Origin: Intestinimonas sp.
Lineage (GTDB): Bacteria > Bacillota > Clostridia > Oscillospirales > Oscillospiraceae
Direction: 5' to 3'
DNA: 64,000 nt
NCBI GenBank assembly: GCA_022653075.1
Contig: JALCSB010000009.1
Coordinates: 1-64,000 of the forward strand
Position 1 is the stretch's first letter; every line of letters starts with the position of its first letter. Shown piece by piece: positions 1 through 7,752 of the stretch. A program made the position numbers and the translations under genes. The notes under the pieces are model-generated. The model was not told the DNA's origin and made no database searches. It worked only from the letters and a program-made list of their open reading frames with translations.

Positions 1-1
1 G

Positions 2-82
2 ACGGAGAACTTGACCCTGCTGTCCTACAGCTATTGTATCACGGGCATCTCAGGGCCTGCTGATCTTCAACAAGTGGACTAA
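2..82 (+). CDS. C-terminal end of an unidentified protein, cut by the left edge
   Basis: An open frame enters from the left edge and ends at TAA (80-82), giving 26 residues that finish in GISGPADLQQVD. The base composition is about 50 percent GC, unlike the AT-rich gene that follows, and the codon choice looks like real coding sequence. I do not recognise the protein. The stretch is short, so chance cannot be excluded. It could be the tail of the gene upstream of the degraded AraC regulator, or part of the same accessory island. Confidence 0.3.
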   Translation, partial: TENLTLLSYSYCITGISGPADLQQVD

Positions 83-126
83 GCAGACACACTTAAAATC
101 GTCTGCAAAACTTATTATACGAGGAG

Positions 127-594
127 ATGGTAAAAGAATATAACTCCCACAATATTGGCTATGAATTGGAGATAAAATCCATAATTTATCGGTTGATTGT
201 ATTGCTGCTTCGCTCTCACATAGAAAAAGTGTTATCTCCAAAAGAGGTATCAACAAGGATAAATCGTTTAAAAAAATTTCATGCAATATTGAGAAAAATT
301 GATATCGACTACGCAGAAAAGATTACAGTTCATGAACTTGCGGAAAGCGCAAATATAACAGTATATTATTTTTGCCGCGTTTTCAAAGAAACTACGGGTA
401 AAACTTTTACGGCCTATCTGAATGAATTACGTTTAGAAAAATCAATAAACTATCTTTTGGAAGGAAATTTGAATATTACCGAAATTGCTTTAAAAATCGG
501 ATTTGATTCTGTTAATTACTATAGTCGTTTGTTTCGAAGAAACTATCATGTCTCTCCTAAAAAATTTCTGGAAGACCATATAAAGGAATTCTAG
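127..594 (+). pseudogene. AraC-family regulator, DNA-binding half only (5'-truncated)
   Basis: The 155-residue product holds a complete AraC/XylS double helix-turn-helix: the first helix pair around residues 65-90 (ELAESANITVYYFCRVF) and the second around 110-145, with the family signature IGFDSVNYYSRLFRR and a PKKF tail. AraC regulators are normally about 280 residues with an N-terminal sensor/cupin domain. Only the linker helices before the HTH remain here. In-frame stops lie just upstream (61-63, 94-96), and the GAGGAG before the ATG abuts it directly, so initiation would be poor. The gene is strikingly AT-rich compared with its neighbours, suggesting recent transfer followed by truncation. 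A short stand-alone regulator is possible but less likely. Confidence 0.6.
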
Positions 595-595
595 A

Positions 596-639
596 ATTTA
601 AAATAACGCAGCCTTAATTAAGGCTGCGTTATTTTAAAT
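596..639. terminator. Perfect 44-bp palindrome, probable bidirectional terminator
   Basis: Positions 596-617 and 618-639 are exact reverse complements. The arms contain AACGCAGCC/GGCTGCGTT flanked by A/T runs, so transcripts from either strand form a stable hairpin followed by U-rich sequence. It separates the AraC remnant (+) from a minus-strand gene fragment ending at 667, as expected of a shared terminator between convergent genes. Confidence 0.75.
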
Positions 640-666
640 CATACAGAACCATACGGGATGTGGATA

Positions 667-791
667 TCATTTGGGCAGGATGGCATAGTCAACATCCCGA
701 ATCCGAATGCCCCAAACGCTGTATCTTCGTCCATCGCTTGAAAAACCACAATAAAGCACTGTCACGCCATTTCTAGAGGCCGCGTCAAGGG
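667..791 (-). pseudogene. 3' fragment of an unidentified gene cut by the IS element
   Basis: On the minus strand an open frame runs out of the IS end and stops at TGA (667-669). It encodes about 41 residues including GVTVLYCGFSSDGRRYSV and ending DVDYAILPK. The composition is protein-like, and the frame ends 28 bases before the palindromic terminator at 596-639, as a real gene would. No matching 5' part is found on the other side of the IS (2101-2171), so the upstream half was deleted or moved. I do not recognise the family. Confidence 0.4.
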
Positions 792-2100
792 AAGTTCGCA
801 ATTTGGGGACCTCCGGTTGGTGAATTAGGCTGCGTTTCGCAGCAGTGTCTGAATGGATTTTGGGCTTAAATACGCCCTGGAAACAGACCAGTCCTCGGTA
901 TACTCCATGAGGTAGGTTGTCACCAATCGGAGATAGGAATCCGGGTTGGGAAATATCCCTACGACACTGGTCCTGCGGCGGATTTCTTTGTTCAGCCGCT
1001 CCAGCATATTGGTGGAGGCGATTTTGCGGGCGTCGAGTTCCGGAAACGCATAGAAAGCCAGCGAATCTTCCAGCCCCTCCTCCAAAATCTCAGTTGCCTT
1101 TGGAAAGCGCTTTTCATACCGTTCCGAGAGCTGTTTTGCCCGTTGGCGGGCCAACTCAGCGGAGGGCGCCAGCCAGATTTCCTTCAGCTGCGCCGCGAAA
1201 GAGTCCTTCTCTTTCTGCGGTACATGAGCCAGAATATTCCGCATAAAATGCACCTTACACCGCTGCCAGGAAGCGCCGGGAAAGCTTTCCCGGATGGCGG
1301 CAATCAGCCCCTTATTGGCATCGGAAACCACCAGGGAAGGCGTTATCAGGCCCCGTTCTTGCAAGCTTTGAAACAGTTGAGCGTAACTTTCTTTGGACTC
1401 ATCCATCATCGGCTCCACGGCTAGAACCTCTCTCTGCCCCTGCTCATTGACGCCGCAGGCAACCAGCACCGCCATGCTGACGACGCGGCCGTCCACGCGG
1501 ACTTTTTCATAAAGAGCATCTGTCCAAAGGACCGGATAGCGCCCGGTCAAAGGCCGGCTGCGGAAGTCCCGCACCTGCTCGTTCAGGCCTTTTGTCATTT
1601 CGCTGACCTGACTCCGGGAAAGATTCTCAATCCCCAGACTGCAGGCCAGTTTCTCCATCTTCCGGGTAGACACGCCCTGTACAAACGCCTCCTGAATGAC
1701 CTGGATCAGCGCTGCCTCGCTGCGCTTGCGCTCCGTGACAAAGAACGGAATGTATCCACGGCTGCGCAGCTTTGGCACCATGAGGTACATGGTTCCCATG
1801 CGGGTATCCAGCCGCCGGGGGCGGTAACCGCAGCGGTAATCGCTGCGGGACAGGCTGTGTACGTTCTTTTCCGCGCCAACGATGCCAGAAACTTCCGCCT
1901 CCATGAGCTGCGCACACAGCCATTCCAACATGCTGAGCATCGGGTCCGGCTCCGCCATACATTTGAGTAGCAAATCTGTGAGACCTGTGGTATTCTTTCC
2001 TTGAGCCATTGGGTGATCTCTCCTTCTTTGAATGTCTAGACACCATTCATTTTATCGGAGTCCCAATGGCTTTTCTATGCCTTTACCAAATTGCGAACTT
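792..2100 (-). mobile_element. IS256-family insertion sequence
   Basis: A single transposase gene is bounded by inverted repeats: AAGTTCGCAATTTGG at 792-806 and its exact complement at 2086-2100 (15 of 15 matches, with no further match outside). The 1.3 kb length and single-ORF organisation fit the IS256 (Mutator-like) family. I see no target-site duplication: the eight bases outside the left end do not match those outside the right end. This suggests a deletion or recombination after insertion. The exact ends could lie one or two bases further out. Confidence 0.8.
825..2009 (-). CDS. IS256-family transposase
   Basis: This 394-residue DDE transposase of the Mutator type is full length for the family (390-410). 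The candidate catalytic aspartates are D164 (LWTDALYEKVR) and D230 (VVSDANKG). The C/D(2)H-type block CKVHF sits at 251-255. The glutamate lies in NMLERLNKEIRRR (E337 or E342), the most conserved block of the family. The start ATG has GGAGAG nine bases upstream. The frame is intact, so the element may still be active. It catalyses copy-out transposition of its own element through the 15-bp terminal repeats. It has no functional link to the neighbouring genes. Confidence 0.95.
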   Translation of the reverse strand: MAQGKNTTGLTDLLLKCMAEPDPMLSMLEWLCAQLMEAEVSGIVGAEKNVHSLSRSDYRCGYRPRRLDTRMGTMYLMVPKLRSRGYIPFFVTERKRSEAALIQVIQEAFVQGVSTRKMEKLACSLGIENLSRSQVSEMTKGLNEQVRDFRSRPLTGRYPVLWTDALYEKVRVDGRVVSMAVLVACGVNEQGQREVLAVEPMMDESKESYAQLFQSLQERGLITPSLVVSDANKGLIAAIRESFPGASWQRCKVHFMRNILAHVPQKEKDSFAAQLKEIWLAPSAELARQRAKQLSERYEKRFPKATEILEEGLEDSLAFYAFPELDARKIASTNMLERLNKEIRRRTSVVGIFPNPDSYLRLVTTYLMEYTEDWSVSRAYLSPKSIQTLLRNAA

Positions 2101-2171
2101 TATTATACATGGCCCCCATCCTGGTACGGGTTAGCCGGTTTTTGCCTCTATAATCAAAGGCGGACAGATAT

Positions 2172-2810
2172 TTATTTTTCCGTTGTGAGCAGAGCTTTGA
2201 TCTCGGATGTCAGATTCTCCTTACTTATTATGCCGGTATTTGTACTTTGGATGTTGCCTTCTGCGGTAATAAAACAGGAGAGAGGAATGCTTCGAATCCC
2301 ATAGGCAATTGCCGCAGCACTGTCAGTGTCATAATAAACTGGGAAGCTGTAATCGTGACTTGAGAGTAGCGCTTGGGCGTCCTCCATACTGTCATTACCG
2401 CCTCCGTTCAAATTGACCATTACAAAGTTTACTTCCTGGCCATATTCTTCATAAGCGGTCTGAAAGTCGGGCAATTCGGATTGGCAGGGAGTGCACCAGC
2501 TTGCCCAGAAGTTTACAACGATGGGCTTTCCCAAAAATGAACTTAAGGTTACCTCGTTTCCTGATACATCATAAACAGTGAAATCCGGCGCAGCCTGGGT
2601 CTGAGCGTCATTTCCCGTTACGGCGGGCGTAACGACATCAGATGGTGTAGTGGGGGGCTGGCTATCCGCCGAAGTGGACGATGGAGGACCCGCAGCTTCT
2701 GTTGTGTCTGCTCCTATATTTGCGGAGAGATTTTGATAGAGATAATAGGAGCCGCCAATAACAAAGATAAGTAAGGCAGCAAGAAAAATGACTTTTACAT
2801 GGTTATTCAT
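2172..2810 (-). CDS. TlpA/ResA-like membrane-anchored thioredoxin
   Basis: This is a 212-residue extracytoplasmic thiol-disulfide oxidoreductase. An uncleaved signal-anchor helix (about residues 6-25) is followed by a low-complexity Ser/Thr/Pro linker (about 35-70) and a TlpA-type thioredoxin fold. The active site is WCTPC (C106, C109) and the cis-proline is P176 in RSIPLSCF. An additional cysteine, C179, lies next to the cis-proline, which is unusual. The gene follows ccdA at 9 bp and has a strong SD (AAGGAGGGCCT), so the two are co-transcribed. CcdA would pass electrons across the membrane to this protein. The substrate cannot be read from the sequence; candidates are oxidised extracytoplasmic proteins such as spore-coat or cytochrome-type targets. 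Confidence 0.88.
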   Translation of the reverse strand: MNNHVKVIFLAALLIFVIGGSYYLYQNLSANIGADTTEAAGPPSSTSADSQPPTTPSDVVTPAVTGNDAQTQAAPDFTVYDVSGNEVTLSSFLGKPIVVNFWASWCTPCQSELPDFQTAYEEYGQEVNFVMVNLNGGGNDSMEDAQALLSSHDYSFPVYYDTDSAAAIAYGIRSIPLSCFITAEGNIQSTNTGIISKENLTSEIKALLTTEK

Positions 2811-2819
2811 AGGCCCTCC

Positions 2820-3488
2820 TTAGTTTAGAACCACCATAATACGGCTAAATACGCCCGTCGCCATCAGAATTCCAATGAGAATCAGAAAAGCACCACAGAC
2901 CATGTTAACGGTCCGATAATGTTGCTTAATCAGGGCCAACGTATTTTTCAGGCTGTCAATCAGCAGGGCACACAGGATAAAAGGAACGCCAAGGCCCAGA
3001 GAGTAAGCGAGCAGCAAAAACATGCCGTGGAGCCATATGGCCTGCTGAGAGGCTATCATCAGCGCGGAACCGAGAAATGTGCCGGTGCATGGGCTCCAGC
3101 CAATGGCAAAAGCCGCACCGAATAGCATGGAGCTGAAAAAGTTGTTTGGCCTGATTTCGGTGTTCAACCTGGCAGTCTTGTTTAAAAGGGCGATCTGGAC
3201 GAAACCGGTATAATGCAGGCCGAACAGGATTACAATCGCACCCATAATCAGATTAACCACCGCTTGATATCGGATCAGCAGGCTGCCGATCCCAGAGGCA
3301 AAAATACCGAGCAGCATAAACAGGACGGAAAAACCTGTGACAAAACCCACTGCGTTGAGAAAGGCACGGCCCTTTTTCCCTTGCGTTTCATCCCCCGCAA
3401 AGTACAGAACATACACAGGGAGCAGCGGCAGAACACAGGGAGAAATAAATGTGATAAGACCTTCCAGAAACGTAACAAGATAATTCAT
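2820..3488 (-). CDS. ccdA: CcdA-family membrane thiol-disulfide electron carrier
   Basis: This 222-residue polytopic membrane protein has six predicted helices. It has the two family cysteines: C18 in ISPCVLPLLP (helix 1) and C134 in IGWSPCTGTF (helix 4). CcdA/DsbD-beta proteins move reducing equivalents from cytoplasmic thioredoxin to extracytoplasmic thioredoxin-like partners, and the TlpA-like protein encoded immediately downstream is the obvious recipient. Length and motif spacing are normal for the short CcdA type. The start has GGAGGATGT just before the ATG. No cytochrome c maturation genes are in view, so a role in general reductive repair outside the membrane is as likely as cytochrome maturation. 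Confidence 0.9.
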   Translation of the reverse strand: MNYLVTFLEGLITFISPCVLPLLPVYVLYFAGDETQGKKGRAFLNAVGFVTGFSVLFMLLGIFASGIGSLLIRYQAVVNLIMGAIVILFGLHYTGFVQIALLNKTARLNTEIRPNNFFSSMLFGAAFAIGWSPCTGTFLGSALMIASQQAIWLHGMFLLLAYSLGLGVPFILCALLIDSLKNTLALIKQHYRTVNMVCGAFLILIGILMATGVFSRIMVVLN

Positions 3489-3809
3489 ACATCCTCCGAC
3501 TGAGTTAGCATGCGTCCGTACTGCCTGGGGAAAGGGATTGGGCAGGCACTATCTCGCATGACGACGGCCACTTTTTTATAATATACTGCATAAAAGAAAT
3601 TTCTTCCGTAATTTTATCACAAAGGGTTTGGCACATCTACGGAAAATTTGGGCCGCCCGCGACCCAATCATGTCCATAGCGACTTCTCGGTGAGCCGCAC
3701 AGAACCGTCAATACGTCAAAAACCGGCGCGGCCGAGGCCGCACCGGTTCCAGTATAATTTACTTTTTTATTCTCTTCTGTCTTAAACAGAGAACATTTAG
3801 ACAAATTGT
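3489..3809. other. Gene-free spacer between ccdA and pckG
   Basis: These 321 bases separate two minus-strand units. They contain the pckG terminator (3716-3750) and a 7-bp inverted repeat TTCCGTA/TACGGAA (3604-3610 and 3638-3644) with a 27-base loop, lying about 115 bases upstream of the ccdA start. The latter could be a regulatory hairpin or operator for the ccdA-TlpA pair. An AT-rich patch at 3571-3596 probably contains the ccdA promoter, but I cannot assign hexamers with confidence. No coding frame is convincing. Confidence 0.4.
3716..3750 (-). terminator. Terminator of pckG
   Basis: Read on the minus strand, the stem AACCGG-GCGGCC pairs with GGCCGC-CCGGTT (3721-3748, one mismatch). It is followed by five T residues. 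It lies 60-95 bases after the pckG stop, as expected of a Rho-independent terminator. Confidence 0.75.
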
Positions 3810-5579
3810 TTATGGGGCAAGCCGCTGTTCCAGTGCGTCCAGTTCGGCACGCAGAGGAGTGGGGACCTTATCCCCAAATTTTTCATAAAATGCGCGGATT
3901 CCCTTGGCTTCCTTAAGCCAAAGCTCTCGATCTACGGTGAGCAGGCCGCGTAACGTATCCAGTCCGACCCCGCAACCGGTTAGATCGATGTCCTCCGGAT
4001 GGGGTACATAGCCGATAGGGGTTTCGGCGGCACCCACCTCATCAAAACAGCGTTTCATAATCCAATCAAGAACTCTCAGGTTTTCGCCGAAACCGGGCCA
4101 GAGAAAGTTTCCTTTCTCATCGGTACGAAACCAGTTGACATTGAAGATTTTGGGTTTTTTTGTGATTTTTTCGCCCATGTCCAGCCAGTGCTGCCAATAG
4201 TCGCCCATATTATAGCCGCAGAAGGGAAGCATAGCCATTGGATCGCGGCGCACAACACCCACGGCACCGGCAGCTGCCGCGGTAGTTTCCGAAGCCATAA
4301 TGGAACCGACAAACACGCCATGCTCCCAGTCGCGGGACTGATAGACCAGCGGAGCTGTTTTGGCCCGGCGGCCACCGAATACAATTGCGGACAAGGGTAC
4401 GCCGGTGGGATTTTCAAATTCAGGGGAGAGGCAGGGGCAGTTCTTGGCCGGTGCGGTGAAACGGGAGTTGGGATGCGCACCCTTTTCGGTACTGGTGTCC
4501 GGGTTCCAGGGGCGGCCCTGCCAATCCAACGCATTATGAGGCGGATTCTTGTCCAGGCCTTCCCACCAAACGGTGTTGTGATCCAGATTATGTACCACAT
4601 TGGTGAAGATCGTTCCTTTGCGGGTTGCGGCCAAAGCGTTGGGATTGGACTTGGCGTTGGTACCGGGTGCCACGCCAAAAAAACCATACTCCGGATTCAT
4701 AGCCCACAGACGCCCGTCTTTGCCCAAGCGAATCCAAGCGATATCATCACCCACGCACCAGACCTTCCAGCCCTTCTCGGCATAATGCTTGGGCGGGATG
4801 AGCATCGCAAGATTGGTCTTGCCACAGGCGGAGGGGAAAGCGGCGGCGAGATAGCGTACCTCACCAGCGGGATTCTGGATGCCCAGAATCAGCATATGTT
4901 CTGCCATCCAGCCCTCTTTCCGTCCAAGAAAAGAGGCAATCCGCAACGCGAAACACTTTTTACCCAGTAGAACGTTTCCGCCATAGCCGGAATTGACGCT
5001 CATGATGGTATTATCTTCTGGAAACTGGACGATGTAGCGGTTCTCCGGGTCCAGCTTGGCGGTAGAGTGCAGGCCCTTCACATAGTCGGAAGAGTTCCCC
5101 AGCGCATCTAGCACAGCCTTGCCGGTTCGTGTCATAATCGCCATACTGAGAACCACGTAAATGGAATCCGTGAGCTCGATGCCGTATTTTGCAAAGGGAG
5201 AACCTACTACGCCCATGGAATACGGAAGAATATACATGGTGCGACCCTTCATGCAGCCGCGATAAAGCGCTTTCAGCCTGGCGTACATTTCGGCGGGTGC
5301 TACCCAGTGATTGGTAGGACCGGCATCCTCTTCACGGGAACAGCAGATAAAGGTACGATCTTCAACACGAGCCACATCATTGGGTGCGGTACGGTGAAGA
5401 TAGCATCCGGGCAACTGTTCTTCGCTCAACTTAATCATTTCACCAGTAGAGCAGCCCTGCGCACGAATGGCTTCCAACTGAGCCTCCGAGCCGTCAATCC
5501 ACACCATCTGGTCAGGCTGAGTCATGGTTGCCATTTCAGCGATCCAGTCCAGCACGGCGCGATTTCCTGTCAAATCCAA
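3810..5579 (-). CDS. pckG: Phosphoenolpyruvate carboxykinase (GTP)
   Basis: The enzyme interconverts oxaloacetate and PEP using GTP/GDP, at the junction of glycolysis/gluconeogenesis and the C4 acids. In fermentative gut clostridia it often runs in the carboxylating direction. The kinase-1a motif FPSACGKTN and the family blocks MYILPYSMGV, NSGYGGNVLLG and MASETTAAA identify the GTP class rather than the ATP class. The start is taken as TTG at 5579 because AAGGAGG lies eight bases before it, giving 589 residues beginning LDLTGNRAVLDWIAEM. The frame is open a further 17 codons upstream, but that part would be translated from inside the leader and reads through the SD. A sigma-A promoter lies at 5619-5647. 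Confidence 0.95.
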   Translation of the reverse strand: MDLTGNRAVLDWIAEMATMTQPDQMVWIDGSEAQLEAIRAQGCSTGEMIKLSEEQLPGCYLHRTAPNDVARVEDRTFICCSREEDAGPTNHWVAPAEMYARLKALYRGCMKGRTMYILPYSMGVVGSPFAKYGIELTDSIYVVLSMAIMTRTGKAVLDALGNSSDYVKGLHSTAKLDPENRYIVQFPEDNTIMSVNSGYGGNVLLGKKCFALRIASFLGRKEGWMAEHMLILGIQNPAGEVRYLAAAFPSACGKTNLAMLIPPKHYAEKGWKVWCVGDDIAWIRLGKDGRLWAMNPEYGFFGVAPGTNAKSNPNALAATRKGTIFTNVVHNLDHNTVWWEGLDKNPPHNALDWQGRPWNPDTSTEKGAHPNSRFTAPAKNCPCLSPEFENPTGVPLSAIVFGGRRAKTAPLVYQSRDWEHGVFVGSIMASETTAAAAGAVGVVRRDPMAMLPFCGYNMGDYWQHWLDMGEKITKKPKIFNVNWFRTDEKGNFLWPGFGENLRVLDWIMKRCFDEVGAAETPIGYVPHPEDIDLTGCGVGLDTLRGLLTVDRELWLKEAKGIRAFYEKFGDKVPTPLRAELDALEQRLAP

Positions 5580-5618
5580 CGTGCATGCCTCCTTCGGGTT
5601 TATCCGTAGATGCCTTCT

Positions 5619-5647
5619 ATTGTACGCCAAACTAATATCATTTGCAA
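5619..5647 (-). promoter_or_regulatory. Sigma-A promoter of pckG
   Basis: Minus strand TTGCAA - 17 bp - TACAAT, placing the transcript start about 30 bases before the SD/TTG start of pckG. It also supports the shorter start, since an ATG at 5630 would lie within the promoter. A 10-bp palindrome GTTCGCGAAC (5681-5690) lies upstream of the -35 box and may be an operator. Confidence 0.7.
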
Positions 5648-5749
5648 GGAAAAAGCATAAAAAAATGCAAAACTGACATAGTTCGCGAACAAATATGAAA
5701 GAAACTCTTCAAGGCTTCGCTTTATGACAAAAGAAATTTCGACCGTAAA

Positions 5750-6622
5750 TCAGCTCTGTTCTGAACGAAAAGGATTAAGAAGATCGGCCAGCGCGGCAAA
5801 TTCTGGAATCCCCAGACGCTCTCCGCGTACAGCCTCAGGCAAACCACAGTCCGCAATGGCGCGGCGGATGCATTCCTTGCCGTCCGGCCCGCCGAATACG
5901 GCAGACAGGGCGTTGAGCAGAGTTTTGCGCCGCTGAGCAAAGGCTGCTTTTACCACACGGAAGAAAAACGCTTCGTCCCGGACTCTGACTGGGGGAGCGG
6001 AGCGGGTACGCAGGGTGATGACGGAAGAAGTGACCTTGGGCGGCGGAAGAAAACACTCCGGGCCCACATCGAAAAGCAGCTCTGGGTCGGCATGGTACTG
6101 GCAGTAGACGGAAAAAGCGCCGTAGTCCGCAGTACCCGGCGCGGCGCAGATCCGGCGGGCTACCTCGCGTTGAATCATCACCGTAATGGAGGAAAAACAC
6201 TTGGCTTCCAGCAATGCCGTAAGGACAGGCGTGGTGATGTTGTAGGGGAGGTTGGCGCATACTTTGGGGGTAAATCCACGGAGATTCTCATGGACAAGCG
6301 TGGAAATCTCTGCTTTTATGATATCAGCGCAGATGATGTTGACGTTGTTATGGGGAGCCATGGTCTCCTCCAGAATGGGGAGGAGGGAACGGTCCAGTTC
6401 CACGGCGGTTACGTGGCCCGCACACAGGGCCAACTGCTGAGTCAACGGTCCAATACCCGGGCCGATTTCCAGCACGCCGTCCTGCGATGAAATCCCCGCA
6501 CGGGCGACCATCTCCTGTGGTACCCACTCCGCAATCAGAAAATTCTGCCCCATAGATTTGGAAAAGTGAAACCCGTGCCGACTGAGGAGTTGGCGGATAT
6601 CCTCATAATTACAAAGCTCCAT
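5750..6622 (-). CDS. rsmA: 16S rRNA dimethyladenosine transferase
   Basis: RsmA (KsgA) dimethylates A1518 and A1519 in helix 45 of 16S rRNA late in 30S assembly. The 290-residue protein shows the N-terminal KSMGQNFL block, the SAM-binding loop EIGPGIGPLTQQLA, and the catalytic NLPYNITTPVL motif (NLPY), followed by the C-terminal helical domain with FAQRRKTLLNAL. The length is typical. The start has AGGAGATACCG before the ATG. It lies downstream of the DegV-family gene and a YabE-like gene. In Bacillus yabE also sits near ksgA, so part of that neighbourhood is kept. Loss of the enzyme confers kasugamycin resistance in many bacteria. Confidence 0.96.
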   Translation of the reverse strand: MELCNYEDIRQLLSRHGFHFSKSMGQNFLIAEWVPQEMVARAGISSQDGVLEIGPGIGPLTQQLALCAGHVTAVELDRSLLPILEETMAPHNNVNIICADIIKAEISTLVHENLRGFTPKVCANLPYNITTPVLTALLEAKCFSSITVMIQREVARRICAAPGTADYGAFSVYCQYHADPELLFDVGPECFLPPPKVTSSVITLRTRSAPPVRVRDEAFFFRVVKAAFAQRRKTLLNALSAVFGGPDGKECIRRAIADCGLPEAVRGERLGIPEFAALADLLNPFRSEQS

Positions 6623-6670
6623 CGGTATCTCCTGTCCGTTTTATTGTCCCGATCATGACATGATGCAAAC

Positions 6671-6702
6671 CTGGCGGGGCATAGCGTAAAAAAGCCCCGC
6701 CA
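6671..6702 (-). terminator. Hairpin after the DegV-family gene
   Basis: CTGGCGGGGC (6671-6680) pairs perfectly with GCCCCGCCAG (6693-6702), with a 12-base loop containing an A/T run. It lies just after the stop of the gene ending at 6706. No strong T tract follows on the minus strand, so termination may be partial. Confidence 0.55.
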
Positions 6703-6705
6703 GGA

Positions 6706-7542
6706 TTAGTACGCGACGACGATACCGCCATCGTTGGCGTAGACGGTGGTAACGCCGCCCGCCTCCCCGATAATAATGTCCCTAAACTGGCAGCGGCTGC
6801 GCACCATGTCACGTACGGTGAAGGCACGCTCCAGACAGTTACAGTGGGTAATGGACAGAGTCCGGCCTTGATGGGCCGTGTCGCCCGCCATCCGATCTAT
6901 CATTTTGGAAAGCGCCTGTTTTATGCCCATCCCTTGGCCGAGTTTACAAATTTCACCTTCCGGTGTGGCACCCATCAGCAGCTTAATATGCAGAGCACCG
7001 GTAAGCGCCGACTGCAAGGTGGAGAGCCGCCCGTTTTTCCTCAGATTGTCCAGAGACTCCAGAACAAACATGGTTTTCATTTCGTTGGAAAACAAAGAAG
7101 TGCGGCGGATGACTTCCTGAAAAGGTAAACCGCTGCGGGCCAACTCCCAGATTCGAAGAGCCAGAAGTACTTCACCGGAAGAGGCGGAACAGGAATTGAA
7201 TATATGGATATTGACTAGGGGATGTTCCTCGAGCCAGATCTGCCGCGCTTGCTGTGCGCTATTGTGTGAACCGGAGAGAAGCGCGGACAGCGTGACCACG
7301 TACAGGTCATCCGCCCCGCAGTCAAAAGTGTCCATATACTGCGCCGGCGAAGGACAGGCGGTCCGCGGTGCTGTTTCGCTGGCTTTCATGCGGCGTAGAA
7401 AGTCAGACTGATCAAATGTCTGGTCGTCAGAGACCGGGAAATCACCGATTCGAAGCGTAAGTGGAACACGGGAAAAAGTGTTGGTTCGCAGCAAAGAGGG
7501 AGAAAGATCACAGCAACTGTCGACGATAATTCTAAAACTCAT
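6706..7542 (-). CDS. DegV-family fatty-acid-binding protein
   Basis: This 278-residue protein begins FRIIVDSCCDLSPSLL, the hallmark DegV N-terminus (VDSxxDL). It contains the second lobe with the FVLESLDNLRKNGRLS block, in which the family binds a fatty-acid carboxylate. Some DegV proteins act as FakB subunits that present exogenous fatty acids to the kinase FakA for phosphorylation and entry into phospholipid synthesis. No FakA gene is in this window, so that role is an inference. The start has AGGGGA before the ATG, and a clear promoter (7577-7605) drives it as its own unit. Confidence 0.88.
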   Translation of the reverse strand: MSFRIIVDSCCDLSPSLLRTNTFSRVPLTLRIGDFPVSDDQTFDQSDFLRRMKASETAPRTACPSPAQYMDTFDCGADDLYVVTLSALLSGSHNSAQQARQIWLEEHPLVNIHIFNSCSASSGEVLLALRIWELARSGLPFQEVIRRTSLFSNEMKTMFVLESLDNLRKNGRLSTLQSALTGALHIKLLMGATPEGEICKLGQGMGIKQALSKMIDRMAGDTAHQGRTLSITHCNCLERAFTVRDMVRSRCQFRDIIIGEAGGVTTVYANDGGIVVAY

Positions 7543-7576
7543 TTTGACTGTCCCCTAATGTAATATTTAGAATAAC

Positions 7577-7605
7577 ATAATACATTGTATTAGAAAGAAA
7601 GTCAA
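7577..7605 (-). promoter_or_regulatory. Sigma-A promoter of the DegV-family gene
   Basis: Minus strand TTGACT - 17 bp - TATTAT, ending 35 bases before the start codon. Both hexamers are one base from consensus in the key positions and the spacing is ideal. Confidence 0.75.
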
Positions 7606-7636
7606 GAAAAAGCCAACGGAGCAAGAGCTAAAACAG

Positions 7637-7687
7637 AAAAAACCCACGGTGAACCAGTACTTTTCGTACCTCGCCGTGGATTTTTTG
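7637..7687 (-). terminator. Terminator of the YabE-like gene (possibly bidirectional)
   Basis: CCACGGTGA (7644-7652) pairs with TCGCCGTGG (7671-7679). An inner GTAC/GTAC pairing encloses a TTTTC loop. A T run follows on both strands (six T on the minus strand side). It lies 66 bases after the stop at 7753. Confidence 0.75.
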
Positions 7688-7752
7688 CTTTTTGGAGGGC
7701 CTGGCCCTGAAGCCGATTATACCCCCTCTGAGAAAACTGAAATCAGAAAACG

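Noticed and set aside
783..2110. Target-site duplication of the IS element
   Set aside because: The eight to nine bases beyond 792 and 2100 do not match each other in any sensible register.
3999..4970. 323-codon frame antisense to pckG, and a 341-codon one (30012-31037) antisense to clpX
   Set aside because: Both mirror well-conserved genes and have no family features of their own.
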